Shown: positions 52,214-61,484 of the stretch, piece after piece
Layout: each line of letters starts with the position of its first letter
Position numbering within the stretch: the first letter of the stretch is position 1
Source of the DNA: DSXH01 sp964532065
GTDB taxonomy: Bacteria; Bacteroidota; Ignavibacteria; Ignavibacteriales; Melioribacteraceae
DNA length: 64,000 nucleotides
NCBI GenBank assembly: GCA_964532065.1
Contig: CAZHHG010000001.1
Location: forward strand, 1 to 64,000
Direction: 5' to 3'
The notes under the pieces: model-generated
The model's input: only the letters and a program-made list of their open reading frames with translations
What the model was told of the DNA's origin: nothing
Databases searched by the model: none
Position numbers and translations under genes: made by a program

Positions 52214-53209
52214 TTATTTATTTTTTCTACCTATTAGAAGATGCGAGCCGAAACTTGTTTCTTTTTTCACCACATCGGTAATTCCCGCATATTTAAACCA
52301 CTCGGTCATTTCATGTTCCGTAAACGTATCGCCGCATTCGGTTGCAACAAGCATATTGAGTGCAAAGAATGCGCCCGTTATCGGTTCGATCCTGTTTTCC
52401 TTCATTATAAAATCCCGGATGATAATCTGTCCGCCCGGATTCAGTGCGGCGGCACATCTGTTAATCAGTTCCTTATTCTGATTGTTACTGTTGATATGAA
52501 CTATGGCAGAAAGGAAAATCATGTCGTAGCCATTTCCGAAATCATCGGTCAGATAATTCCCTTCAAGATACTGAACTCTATCATTCGTACCGGATTCAGA
52601 TCCGTATTTTCTGGTAATCGGAATAACCTCCGGTAAATCGAAAATCACTGCAGACATAAGAGGATTAGTAGAAAGGAATTGATATGAGAAGGCTCCTGAG
52701 CCGCCGCCGACATCGAGCATCCTGTTAACGCCATTAAAATCGATGATCATCGAAATAATTTTGGCCTCATGCTGCGCCCTGTAGTGCATTGCAGATATAA
52801 AATCCTCGCGCCAATTCTCTTTTTTAGATTCAATTCTTTTGTAAACGGACGTTCCCTGTCTAACCGATTCTGTAAGCGTACTCCATGAATCCCAGATGTG
52901 ATTAGTATGATGAAGATTTCCCATGTAATCCGGTTTCCCTTTTACAAGATACTTTTTCGATAATTCCGAATTATAAAATTTACCGTGAAGTTTTTTTAAC
53001 AGCCCTATTGAGGTTAGCGCATTCATTAAACGGTCGGTGGCCCTCGGGTCCGATCCGATTTTTTCAGCAACTTCCGCAGAAGGCAAAAGATGAGTATCGA
53101 TTATAGTAAATATTCCCAGTTCAACCGCCGTAAGGAGAGCCCGGCTCTGCTGAAATGAATTTGCAATAATCCGGATGCTTTCCGGAGTAACAGCGTCATT
53201 ATTCTGCAT
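52214..53209 (-). CDS. SAM-dependent O-methyltransferase (methyltransf_2 type)
   Basis: A 331-residue methyltransferase. The N-terminal winged-helix dimerisation domain (SRALLTAVELGIFTIID, then RATDRLMNALTSIGLLKK) is followed by the SAM-binding motif MLDVGGGSGAFSYQF and by PGGQIIIRDF in the last strand region. These are the marks of small-molecule O-methyltransferases such as CrtF or hydroxyneurosporene methyltransferases. The substrate is unknown. AAAGGA precedes the ATG. No biosynthetic partners are nearby except the unknown lipoprotein. Confidence 0.87.
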   Translation of the reverse strand: MQNNDAVTPESIRIIANSFQQSRALLTAVELGIFTIIDTHLLPSAEVAEKIGSDPRATDRLMNALTSIGLLKKLHGKFYNSELSKKYLVKGKPDYMGNLHHTNHIWDSWSTLTESVRQGTSVYKRIESKKENWREDFISAMHYRAQHEAKIISMIIDFNGVNRMLDVGGGSGAFSYQFLSTNPLMSAVIFDLPEVIPITRKYGSESGTNDRVQYLEGNYLTDDFGNGYDMIFLSAIVHINSNNQNKELINRCAAALNPGGQIIIRDFIMKENRIEPITGAFFALNMLVATECGDTFTEHEMTEWFKYAGITDVVKKETSFGSHLLIGRKNK

Positions 53210-53303
53210 TCTTAATCCTTTAGTATACGGTACAACAAAAATAATATTTGAATCGCGAGGATGCTCTTTGTTAAACGGAAAAAAGAAGTAAATGGTAATT
53301 GAG

Positions 53304-53624
53304 TTAGAGTTTTCCCTGCTTGTAAAGGAACTGGGTTTTTAAACGGAGCATCTGGCGTTCAATTATCAGATCCGCTATTTTTTCGGTAACTGTCGTCTTA
53401 TCCCGAGAATGTAAAATTTCCTGTACTTTAGATTCACTTACATCAATCCGGTAGAGGCTATTTAAAAAACGGTCGTAATCCCGGGACATCAGAATGGTAA
53501 TACGTTTAATCAGAAAATCTCTTATTACACTCAGGTCGGCGGCAACCGGAAGTGATGATCCTTCAATTGAAAAATCTTTCGATAATTTTGCGATCAGTGC
53601 GGTGTAAAGCTCTTTCTCTTCCAT
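53304..53624 (-). CDS. Small hypothetical protein
   Basis: A 106-residue, all-helical, charged protein without signal peptide, cysteine or membrane segment. Stretches such as SVIRDFLIKRITILMSRDYDRFLNSLYRIDVSESKVQEIL look like a compact helical bundle, and the C-terminus is basic (LRLKTQFLYKQGKL). The coding potential is supported by GGGA upstream of the ATG and by codon use like its neighbours. I do not recognise the family. It lies between the O-methyltransferase and the ABC-2 permease genes, in the same direction. Confidence 0.65.
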   Translation of the reverse strand: MEEKELYTALIAKLSKDFSIEGSSLPVAADLSVIRDFLIKRITILMSRDYDRFLNSLYRIDVSESKVQEILHSRDKTTVTEKIADLIIERQMLRLKTQFLYKQGKL

Positions 53625-53671
53625 AATATTTCCCGGGACGGGAATAATTCAATCCCCGTCCCGAAAATAAC

Positions 53672-54937
53672 TCAATACTTATATTTAAGCCATTTAATTA
53701 CCTCGGACCATTTAGGTTTTTTCCCGGTTCTCAAAACTCCGATTCTGTAGATTTTGCCCGCCAAGGGAAAAATAGCTATTAATGTTACTATGCTAATAAA
53801 AAGAGAGAGCAGCAGCTGAAAGATTGATACATCCGCAATCGTCATTCTTGCCGGCATTACAATGATATTAGCAAAAGGTACAAATGAAGAAATTCTTGCA
53901 ATCGCGCTATTAGGATTCTCAATCATTGAGAAAGCGATGAAGAACGGAATTATAATCAGCAGCATTACAGGCCATAGACCCGATTGAGCATCCTGAGGGT
54001 TATCGAAAATAGCCCCGACAGTTGCAAATAGTCCGAGGAATATAACCAATCCTAAAAAGAAGTTGACAAGAAAATAAATTATCTGAAAAGTAGTAAGACT
54101 GATAGAAACTTCCGGTGGAAGCATAAACCACGTAGTTGAAGCAACCATTATTACGGGTGTAAGCCATATTGCCATTTGAAGGAGACCGGTAGCACCGGAA
54201 CCTAGAATTTTGCCGATCATCAATTCCCTGGAACTGACTGAAGATAAAATTACTTCAACTATTCTACTCGATTTTTCTTCAATAACAGATTGCATAATCA
54301 TCTGACCCATCATCAACAAACTGATGTAAAGTAAGAAAGTAAAAAGATATGTTAATATTAGACTTCCATAACCAGCTTCTTCAAATCCTTCCTCCTTAGA
54401 AACTTTAAATCCGGTAACATCCAAACCCTGTCGAGCAAAATTCAACTCTTCCATAGAAAGAGCCCGGTTACTGAAATAAGTATCGATTAAGACTTTGTTT
54501 ATTGGTCTATTCAGCATTTCGGATAAACGGCGGTTTTGAGGGGTCTTTGAATAATATTCAAGTTTTTTATCCTTAAGCGCTGATGCCGGGACATACAGAA
54601 TTCCGGTTATTTTTTCATCCAGAACATCCTGTTTCCTGCTTGTCAGAAAGTCATTAAAATCTTCCCGGTTCATTGTATTGAATTGTAATATCAGAGTTCC
54701 TTCTTTTAATGCTTCCGAAAGGAGTAATTCCTCCTGCAGTTTGTTTGTCAAGTCTAATGATTCAGAAATAACCGTTACATTAAATTTTGTTGAATCTTCC
54801 TTTATTAATAGAACCTGAATACCGATTAGACCGAACATAAATAGTGGCAACAGGATTGTCATGAGTATAAATCCTTTGGAGATAACTCTTTCTCTCACTT
54901 CTCTTTTAAAGACAGCGATAATTCTATTATTTAACAT
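53672..54937 (-). CDS. ABC-2 type transporter permease (NatB-like)
   Basis: A 421-residue permease. The chosen start MLNNRIIAVFKREVRERV at 54937 has a near-perfect AAGGAGGTG site; upstream in-frame residues are not conserved. A first membrane helix (LMTILLPLFMFGLIG) precedes a large extracytoplasmic domain (about 40-185). Five or six further helices follow, with the LLMMGQMIMQSVIEEKSSRIVEVILSSV block typical of NatB/YhaP ABC-2 permeases. It overlaps the ATPase gene end by 11 bp, so they are translated together. NatAB-like systems export sodium or other compounds, and the substrate here is unknown. Confidence 0.9.
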   Translation of the reverse strand: MLNNRIIAVFKREVRERVISKGFILMTILLPLFMFGLIGIQVLLIKEDSTKFNVTVISESLDLTNKLQEELLLSEALKEGTLILQFNTMNREDFNDFLTSRKQDVLDEKITGILYVPASALKDKKLEYYSKTPQNRRLSEMLNRPINKVLIDTYFSNRALSMEELNFARQGLDVTGFKVSKEEGFEEAGYGSLILTYLFTFLLYISLLMMGQMIMQSVIEEKSSRIVEVILSSVSSRELMIGKILGSGATGLLQMAIWLTPVIMVASTTWFMLPPEVSISLTTFQIIYFLVNFFLGLVIFLGLFATVGAIFDNPQDAQSGLWPVMLLIIIPFFIAFSMIENPNSAIARISSFVPFANIIVMPARMTIADVSIFQLLLSLFISIVTLIAIFPLAGKIYRIGVLRTGKKPKWSEVIKWLKYKY

Positions 54938-55859
54938 TTCGCACCTCCTTCGATTCAACACTTTCATGACCCGCAAGTTCAATAAAGATCTCCTGAAGAG
55001 AAATATCATTGGCGTCAAACTTTTTAATTACAACACCTCTTTCAACCAGCAATTTGAGGAGAGTCTGAGCCTGATCCGGTTCTTTTACTCTGACTCCGGT
55101 TGTATTGCCGAAGTTTTCTATCTTATCAATTATAGGGTGACCTTTAAGGAATGAAATGTCCCCTTCATAATTTAAGCTTACGTTTCTCTGTGAATACCTG
55201 GATTTAATTTCGCTTAACCTGCCTTTAAGAATAATTTTACCGTGATCGATCATAGCAAGGTGATCGCAAAGTTTTTCGGCGAAATCCATAAGGTGAGTTG
55301 AGAATATTATTACTTTACCGCGTTCCTTCATTTCAAGAATAATATCTTTTAACAGATTTGTATTAACAGGATCAAGTCCGGAGAAAGGCTCATCGAGAAT
55401 TATGAAATCCGGATCGTGAAGAATGGTTGCAATAAACTGGAGCTTCTGCTGATTCCCTTTCGACAGGTCTTCAACTTTAGAAAGCCGGCGGTCGTAGAGA
55501 TCAAATCTCTTTAAATACTCATTAGCTTTTTTATGAATGTCTCTTCCGCTCTTCCCTTTTATCTCAGCAAAATAATTGAGAGTATCCATTACTTTCATTT
55601 TTTTATAAAGACCGCGTTCTTCGGGAAGATATCCGACTTTATTTTTAAACTCCTGGCCTACTTTAACTCCTCTCAGATTAACTTCTCCTTCGTCAGGTAA
55701 ATAAATACCCATCATCATCCTGATAGTAGTAGTTTTTCCGGCTCCGTTTCGTCCGATCAATCCGAATATCGATCCTTCGGGTACTTCAAACGAAGCCCGA
55801 TCGACTGCGACAAGGGACCCGAACTGCTTGGTCAGGTTTTTTACTTCGAGTGCATGCAT
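54927..55859 (-). CDS. ABC transporter ATP-binding protein (NatA-like)
   Basis: A 310-residue ATPase. The Walker A GRNGAGKTT (36-44), the signature LSKGNQQKL, and the Walker B FIILDEPFSGLDP with STHLMDFAE (H-loop) are all present. After residue 220 is the usual C-terminal domain of ABC-2 exporters (DUF4162-like, GRLSEIKSRYSQRNVSL). GAGGG lies before the ATG. It partners the following permease. Confidence 0.94.
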   Translation of the reverse strand: MHALEVKNLTKQFGSLVAVDRASFEVPEGSIFGLIGRNGAGKTTTIRMMMGIYLPDEGEVNLRGVKVGQEFKNKVGYLPEERGLYKKMKVMDTLNYFAEIKGKSGRDIHKKANEYLKRFDLYDRRLSKVEDLSKGNQQKLQFIATILHDPDFIILDEPFSGLDPVNTNLLKDIILEMKERGKVIIFSTHLMDFAEKLCDHLAMIDHGKIILKGRLSEIKSRYSQRNVSLNYEGDISFLKGHPIIDKIENFGNTTGVRVKEPDQAQTLLKLLVERGVVIKKFDANDISLQEIFIELAGHESVESKEVRNVK

Positions 55860-56033
55860 TGTTCCCTCTTTATACTGAATAATATTATTTGTTTGTTGGC
55901 TCAGTTAACAATTAGAGTGAGAAGCAAAATCAGGATACCAAAAAATAGAGCAAGAGTATGAACAAGGTCAAGTTTTAATTAAAAATTTAACATAAATATA
56001 AAACCAGTCCCGTTCATACTCCTGAATACTTTA

Positions 56034-58076
56034 TCACCAGATCTTAACTATCTTTCCGTCGGGAAGCCTCATCGGATCCCCCGGTTTAATATCGAAAGCT
56101 TCGAAGAACTCCGGCATGTTTCTAAGCGGGCCATTTACACGGAATCTGCCCGGTGAATGAACGTCTGTCTTAAGCTGGAGTTTGAGATACTGATCGCGCG
56201 AGTTCTCAGCCCAGACCTGTGCCCAGCCGAGGAAGAATCTCTGCTGAGGTGTAAACCCGTCAATCTTTTCACCTGACTTATACTGATTGGTTTTCTTGAA
56301 GGCGTTATATGCAATTGTAAGTCCGCCAAGATCTCCAATATTTTCTCCAAGCGTCAATTTACCGTCGACCCTGAAAGTATCGATCGCAGAAAAACCGTTG
56401 AATTGTTCAACGAGGACATTGGCACGGGTTATAAACCGGTCGCTGTCTTCTTTAGTCCACCAGTCTTTCAGATTTCCATCTGCATCATATTTTCTACCCT
56501 GGTCGTCAAAACCATGAGTTATTTCATGACCGATAACGGCACCCATCGCACCGTAATTAATTGCGTCGTCGGTATCTTTATCGAAGAAGGGCCATTGAAG
56601 AATAGCGGCAGGAAAAACGATTTCGTTTATAGTAGGATTGTAATATGCATTAACTGTTTGCGGACTCATACCCCATTGAGTTTTATCGACCGGTTTTCCG
56701 ATCTTCGCAAGGTTATCTTTCGAAGCCCAGTAGTTAGCACGCATAATATTTTTGAAGTAAGTATCGCGTTTAATTTCTAGCCCGGAATAATCCTTCCATT
56801 TATCCGGATAGCCGATCTTAACGCCGAATGTGCTCAACTTATGCAATGCTTTTTCTTTGGTCTCTGAACTCATCCATTCCAGGTTCTTTATGCTTTCGCC
56901 CATTGATGCAAGAATGTTTGAGACTGTAGAGCGGGCACGTTCCTTTGCTTCCGGAGGAAAATAATCTTTAACATAGATTTCACCAACAAGTTCACCCATT
57001 GCTCCGTTAACAGATTGAAGAATTCTCTTCCATCTCGGTTGAATGATTTTAGCACCTGTTAGAAATGTACCGAAGAAATTAAATTTTTCATTAACGAAAT
57101 CCGAGCTGAGTGAGTAAGCCGCACCATTTATATAATGCCATCTCAGATATGTCTTCCAATGATCGAGATGGATTTCTCTGATCATCGCCGCAACTTCTTC
57201 AAGGAATCCGGGTTGTGATATAACTATGACCGGAGGATTGGAAATTTCCATTCCCGCGAAGTAGAGATCCCAGTCAAATCCGGGTGTAATGTTTTTTAAC
57301 TGACCCAGTCCCATTTTATTATATGTTTTTTCGGGATCCCTGTTCTGAAGTCTCGTATTCGACGCTTTTGCAAGACGTGTTTCAATTTCAAGAACAGTGG
57401 CAGCATTTTTTGAAGATGCGGCCGGATCATCACCAAGTAAAACGAACATTTTAGCAACATGCTGAAGATATTTTTCGCGGATCTCTTTCGAACGTGCATC
57501 GTCCTTAGTGTAATATTCAACATCAGGGAGAGCCAGTCCACCCTGATAAATTCTTGAAACCATAAAATCGCTCTTCTTGGCATCGGTTCCTACAAAGAAA
57601 TTGAAAGGAACCCGAACACCGTAGAGCGCCTGCTGACCGAAAAGTTTTACTAAATCTTTCGAATTTTTCAGCTTCTCTATTTTAGCCAGCTCCGGTAAAA
57701 GAGGTTTAACACCGAGCCGTTCTATTTGTGCGGAATCCATTCCGGTTGAATAAAAATCTCCGACTTTCTGTTCTGCGGAACCGGATTTCCATTCCTGACT
57801 TGCCGCAGCTTTTTCAACAATTGACTTAACGTTAACATTAGTTCTCTCGGCAAGCTGCTCGAACGCTCCCCAGCGGCTGTAGGCATCCGGTATCGGATTG
57901 CTCTTTCTCCAGCCCCCTATAGCGTACTGATAAAAATCGACTGCGGGATTAATACTCTTATCCAGATTACCCGGATCGAATCCTTTCCCTTTCTTACTTT
58001 GAGCTGATACTGCAATACTTAAAAGAAATAAAAAAATAATGGACATAAAGCGAATTAATGGGGATTGATACTGCAT
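56034..58076 (-). CDS. M13 family (neprilysin-like) secreted zinc endopeptidase
   Basis: A 680-residue peptidase. The signal peptide (RFMSIIFLFLLSIAVSAQ) is followed by the M13 N-terminal domain (VDFYQYAIGGWRKSNPIP). The zinc site is GHEITHGFDD (His517, Glu518, His521) with the third ligand in LGENIGDLGGL. NAYYNPTINEIVFPAAILQ and the C-terminal FRVNGPLRNMPEFFEAF are the other family markers. M13 enzymes cleave peptides up to about 30 residues in the periplasm. GAGG supports the start. It is not obviously in an operon with its neighbours. Confidence 0.95.
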   Translation of the reverse strand: MQYQSPLIRFMSIIFLFLLSIAVSAQSKKGKGFDPGNLDKSINPAVDFYQYAIGGWRKSNPIPDAYSRWGAFEQLAERTNVNVKSIVEKAAASQEWKSGSAEQKVGDFYSTGMDSAQIERLGVKPLLPELAKIEKLKNSKDLVKLFGQQALYGVRVPFNFFVGTDAKKSDFMVSRIYQGGLALPDVEYYTKDDARSKEIREKYLQHVAKMFVLLGDDPAASSKNAATVLEIETRLAKASNTRLQNRDPEKTYNKMGLGQLKNITPGFDWDLYFAGMEISNPPVIVISQPGFLEEVAAMIREIHLDHWKTYLRWHYINGAAYSLSSDFVNEKFNFFGTFLTGAKIIQPRWKRILQSVNGAMGELVGEIYVKDYFPPEAKERARSTVSNILASMGESIKNLEWMSSETKEKALHKLSTFGVKIGYPDKWKDYSGLEIKRDTYFKNIMRANYWASKDNLAKIGKPVDKTQWGMSPQTVNAYYNPTINEIVFPAAILQWPFFDKDTDDAINYGAMGAVIGHEITHGFDDQGRKYDADGNLKDWWTKEDSDRFITRANVLVEQFNGFSAIDTFRVDGKLTLGENIGDLGGLTIAYNAFKKTNQYKSGEKIDGFTPQQRFFLGWAQVWAENSRDQYLKLQLKTDVHSPGRFRVNGPLRNMPEFFEAFDIKPGDPMRLPDGKIVKIW

Positions 58077-58243
58077 GACATGAACCTCGCGATTAGTGGA
58101 AAATATAGCACTAATTGGACGGTTTTAAGGTCGATGATGTTAGAAATATTTTAGAATAAATTAAATTATTTTTTAAAATCGATGTCCGCCGGTGTGAGGA
58201 AATAGGCTTCTATATCGGAGATTAATCTATATAAGAGAATATT

Positions 58244-59617
58244 CTAATTCCGCAGATTTTTCTTCCAGAATTTTATCTGATGGATTATTTCAGAGGGTGA
58301 TGTACTTCCGGCCGTTTTTCTATTTCTAATACTCTTTTCTGCTTTTAAAAGCGGATAGAGATCCTTTTCAAACGCTTCAGAGATCTTCTTATAATCCGGC
58401 AAAGATATTTCATTGAGTTTTTTTGATCTTGATAAAGCAAGTCCTACCACTTTTCCGACGAGCCGGTGCGCTTCTCTGAACGGGATTTTTTTCCTCACCA
58501 GATAGTCTACCAATTCAGTAGAAAGCAGGATATCCCCGTCAAGTTCATTTACAAAACGGTCTTTATCAAATTTTGTGTGTTCTAATAAGTCCGTTGTAAT
58601 TTCCAGACAATGCTTTGTAGTTTCAACTGCTTCAACAAGGTGGAATTTATCCTCCTGCATATCCCGATTGTATGCAAGCGGAAGTGATTTCATAACCGTA
58701 AGTATACCGACGAGCGCGCCGTATACTCTTCCGGTTTTTCCTCTTACAAGTTCTGCGATGTCGGGATTTTTTTTCTGGGGCATAAGACTGCTTCCCGTAG
58801 CGAATGAGTCGTCAAATAGAGCGAACGAGAACTCCCGGGAGCTCCAAAGCACAAACTCTTCAGATAAACGGCTCAGGTTCATCATTATAATCGAGCAGGC
58901 ACTGAGAGTTTCTATTATTAAGTCCCTGCTACTAACCGCGTCGAGCGAATTAAGAACAATTCCATCCATACCGAGAACTTCAGCTGTGAAATAACGGTCA
59001 ACGGGTAATGTCGATCCCGAAAGGGCTGCTGCACCAAGCGGGGACTTATCTGAGCGTTTAAAGCAGTCCTTAATTCTCTCAACATCTCTTTCAAGCATTG
59101 AAATATATGCCAGGAGGTGATGGGCAAAGAGCACCGGCTGGGCACGCTGAAGGTGAGTGTAGCCGGGAATTATTGTTTCCTTATGCTCTTCTGAAGTTCT
59201 CAGCAATTGCCTTTGAAGATTCCTTATCAGGCGGATAAGCGCATTTAATTCCTTTTTAAGATAGAGACGTTCATCGAGCGCGACCTGATCATTCCGGCTT
59301 CTAGCAGTGTGAAGTTTCTTTCCTGTTTCACCGATTCTTTTTGTCAATTCCTCTTCAATGAATGAATGAATATCCTCACTGCGCCAATCGTATTTCAATT
59401 TGCCTGAAGCAATTTCTTTTCTGATTTTCTCAAGTGCGGATATAATTTTTCTTCCTTCGGAAGATGAAATGATTTTCTGCTTAACCAGCATTGTTGTATG
59501 AGCAATACTTCCCTCGATATCCTCGTTGTAGAGTTTTCCGTCTATTTCAATTGAAGATGAAAAACGAAGAGCTTTTTCATCAAGTTTTTTTTTGAATCTG
59601 CTGTTCCATGTCGGCAT
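58244..59617 (-). CDS. argH: Argininosuccinate lyase
   Basis: Last step of arginine synthesis: argininosuccinate to arginine plus fumarate. The 457-residue protein has KLHTARSRNDQVALD, the GYTHLQRAQPVLFAHHLL block with the catalytic His, and the superfamily signature GSSLMPQKKNPD (275-286). The active-site serine is the second Ser of GSS. CCGGAG precedes the ATG. It follows argG by 107 bp and ends the arg cluster. Confidence 0.97.
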   Translation of the reverse strand: MPTWNSRFKKKLDEKALRFSSSIEIDGKLYNEDIEGSIAHTTMLVKQKIISSSEGRKIISALEKIRKEIASGKLKYDWRSEDIHSFIEEELTKRIGETGKKLHTARSRNDQVALDERLYLKKELNALIRLIRNLQRQLLRTSEEHKETIIPGYTHLQRAQPVLFAHHLLAYISMLERDVERIKDCFKRSDKSPLGAAALSGSTLPVDRYFTAEVLGMDGIVLNSLDAVSSRDLIIETLSACSIIMMNLSRLSEEFVLWSSREFSFALFDDSFATGSSLMPQKKNPDIAELVRGKTGRVYGALVGILTVMKSLPLAYNRDMQEDKFHLVEAVETTKHCLEITTDLLEHTKFDKDRFVNELDGDILLSTELVDYLVRKKIPFREAHRLVGKVVGLALSRSKKLNEISLPDYKKISEAFEKDLYPLLKAEKSIRNRKTAGSTSPSEIIHQIKFWKKNLRN

Positions 59618-59724
59618 TTAAATCTCCGGTTATCTTCAAGAAGTAACGATCGATGCATAATAGCATGCGACCAGCTGGAAACAGTTTAGTTATTATTTCC
59701 CGATCGCTTTAAGACCAATTACTC

Positions 59725-60954
59725 TCAAGCAACTGCGCTTTTACTTTCGTTTTTTACTTTCTGTGTTACACGGTTATATGTTTTTAACGGTAATCCGTAG
59801 ATCTTAATAAATCCTTCGGATGCCTTATGGTCAAACTGGTCTTCGGCCGTATAAGTTGCCAGAGCCGGATCATAAAGGGAGTAAGGTGATGTTCTTCCCA
59901 TTACTCTCAATGTTCCCTTATAGAGTTTTACTTTAACCAGTCCGGTAACCCGTTCCTGGGTCTTATCAACAAACGCTGAAAGGGCTTCGCGCAATGGTGA
60001 GAACCAGAGACCGTTATAAATCAGATTTGAGAATTCATGCGCAATAATTGATTTATAATGCATTACCGATTTTTCGAGTGTAAGCCTTTCAAGCTCCCGG
60101 TGTGCAAAATGGAGTATTGATGCGGCAGGCGCTTCATAAATTTCTCTCGATTTAATTCCGACAAGTCTATTCTCAACAAGATCAATCCTTCCGATACCAT
60201 TCTTTGCGCCGACAGCATTCAAAAATTTTACTAGCGAAATAGATTCCATGGATTGACTGTTGACGGCGACGGGAATGCCTTCAGCAAACTCGATGGAAAT
60301 ATCATCTCCGGTGTCATAAGCATTCTCGGGTGAAGTTGTAGACTGGAAAGCATCTTCCGGCGGGGCCGTCATGGGATCTTCAAGTACGCCGCATTCAATG
60401 CTGGTTCCCCACAAATTTTCATCAATTGAATAGGGATTTTCCTTTGTTGCCGCCACCGGGATATTATGTTTCCTTGCATACTCAATTTCCTCTTCACGGG
60501 ATTTGAATTCCCATTCGCGCAGAGGCGCAATAATTTTGAGATCCGGAGCGAGCGCTCCGACAGAGACTTCAAACCTTACCTGGTCATTTCCTTTTCCGGT
60601 GCATCCGTGCGAAACCATATTAGCACCTTCTTTTAGCGCAACATCAACTAATGCTTTAGCAAGAAGGGGTCTTCCAATTGAAGTAGCCATCGGGTAAGCA
60701 TCCTCGTACATAGCTCCGGCTTTCAAGGAAGGATAAACATAATCCTCCAAAAATTCTTTACGTAAATCTTCAATGTAAACTTTTGACGCGCCGGATTTTA
60801 ATGCTTTCTCTTTTAATCCTGTCAGTTCCTTTGTCTGACCGAGGTCACCGGTAAAGGTTATAATTTCTGCATCATAATTGCTTTTCAACCAGTGAACCAT
60901 TACTGATGTATCTAATCCGCCCGAATACGCTACAACAATTTTGTTCTTGCTCAT
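59725..60954 (-). CDS. argG: Argininosuccinate synthase
   Basis: Joins citrulline and aspartate using ATP. The 409-residue enzyme has the PP-loop AYSGGLDTSV near the start, VSHGCTGKGNDQVRFE, and the specificity block RIDLVENRLVGIKSRE. AGGAA precedes the ATG. It begins one base after the argR stop, so the two are cotranscribed. Length and motifs are normal. Confidence 0.97.
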   Translation of the reverse strand: MSKNKIVVAYSGGLDTSVMVHWLKSNYDAEIITFTGDLGQTKELTGLKEKALKSGASKVYIEDLRKEFLEDYVYPSLKAGAMYEDAYPMATSIGRPLLAKALVDVALKEGANMVSHGCTGKGNDQVRFEVSVGALAPDLKIIAPLREWEFKSREEEIEYARKHNIPVAATKENPYSIDENLWGTSIECGVLEDPMTAPPEDAFQSTTSPENAYDTGDDISIEFAEGIPVAVNSQSMESISLVKFLNAVGAKNGIGRIDLVENRLVGIKSREIYEAPAASILHFAHRELERLTLEKSVMHYKSIIAHEFSNLIYNGLWFSPLREALSAFVDKTQERVTGLVKVKLYKGTLRVMGRTSPYSLYDPALATYTAEDQFDHKASEGFIKIYGLPLKTYNRVTQKVKNESKSAVA

Positions 60955-60955
60955 T

Positions 60956-61417
60956 TTATGTTATTCCTAATGTTGTTTTTAATTCTTCTATTATCGGTTT
61001 AATTTTTTTTACCGATCGCGGGATTATGAGTATTGTATCATCCCCGGCAATAGTACCAAGGATATCATTATTCTTCTGACTGTCAATAAAAACCGCAACC
61101 CCCTGCGCTCTCCCGGTGAATGTTCTTATTACAATCAGCTGTCCGTTGTTATCAATAGATATTACCTCTTCCGCAATCCGGTTTTTTATTGAAGTCTGAG
61201 TACCGGAATCCCCTACACGGTAAACGGTTCCATCCGGAGTTGGAATTCTTACAATTCCAAGTTCGTTCAAATCTCTTGATAAAGTTGCCTGCGTCACTCT
61301 TATACCGTTCTGTTTTAAAAGTTTTACAAGCTGCGTCTGATTATAAACTTCCTGATTAGTTATGATCGATTTAATAAGAGAATGACGTTTGTTAATATCT
61401 TCTAATTTTCTGCTCAT
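60956..61417 (-). CDS. argR: Arginine repressor ArgR
   Basis: A 153-residue repressor. The N-terminal winged helix (NQEVYNQTQLVKLLKQNGIRVTQATLSRDLNELGIVRIP) reads ARG boxes. The C-terminal domain, with GTIAGDDTILIIPR (the Asp-Asp of the arginine pocket), forms hexamers. GGGAAAAGG lies before the ATG. It is placed inside the arg gene run, between argB and argG, so it should be controlled by the same promoter it represses. ARG boxes could not be confirmed here because the operon promoter is outside the window. Confidence 0.94.
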   Translation of the reverse strand: MSRKLEDINKRHSLIKSIITNQEVYNQTQLVKLLKQNGIRVTQATLSRDLNELGIVRIPTPDGTVYRVGDSGTQTSIKNRIAEEVISIDNNGQLIVIRTFTGRAQGVAVFIDSQKNNDILGTIAGDDTILIIPRSVKKIKPIIEELKTTLGIT

Positions 61418-61484
61418 ACCTTTTCCCGTTTATTGTTTATTCGAACCTAATCACAAGGAGCCTTCATTTCAAGTACAGCCATTT

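Noticed and set aside
55860..56033. Gap between the ABC ATPase and M13 genes, checked for a terminator or RNA
   Set aside because: AT-rich sequence with no clear hairpin, promoter or open frame.
58077..58243. Gap upstream of the M13 gene, checked for a regulatory RNA
   Set aside because: No convincing structure; only a ribosome binding site for the M13 gene at its edge.
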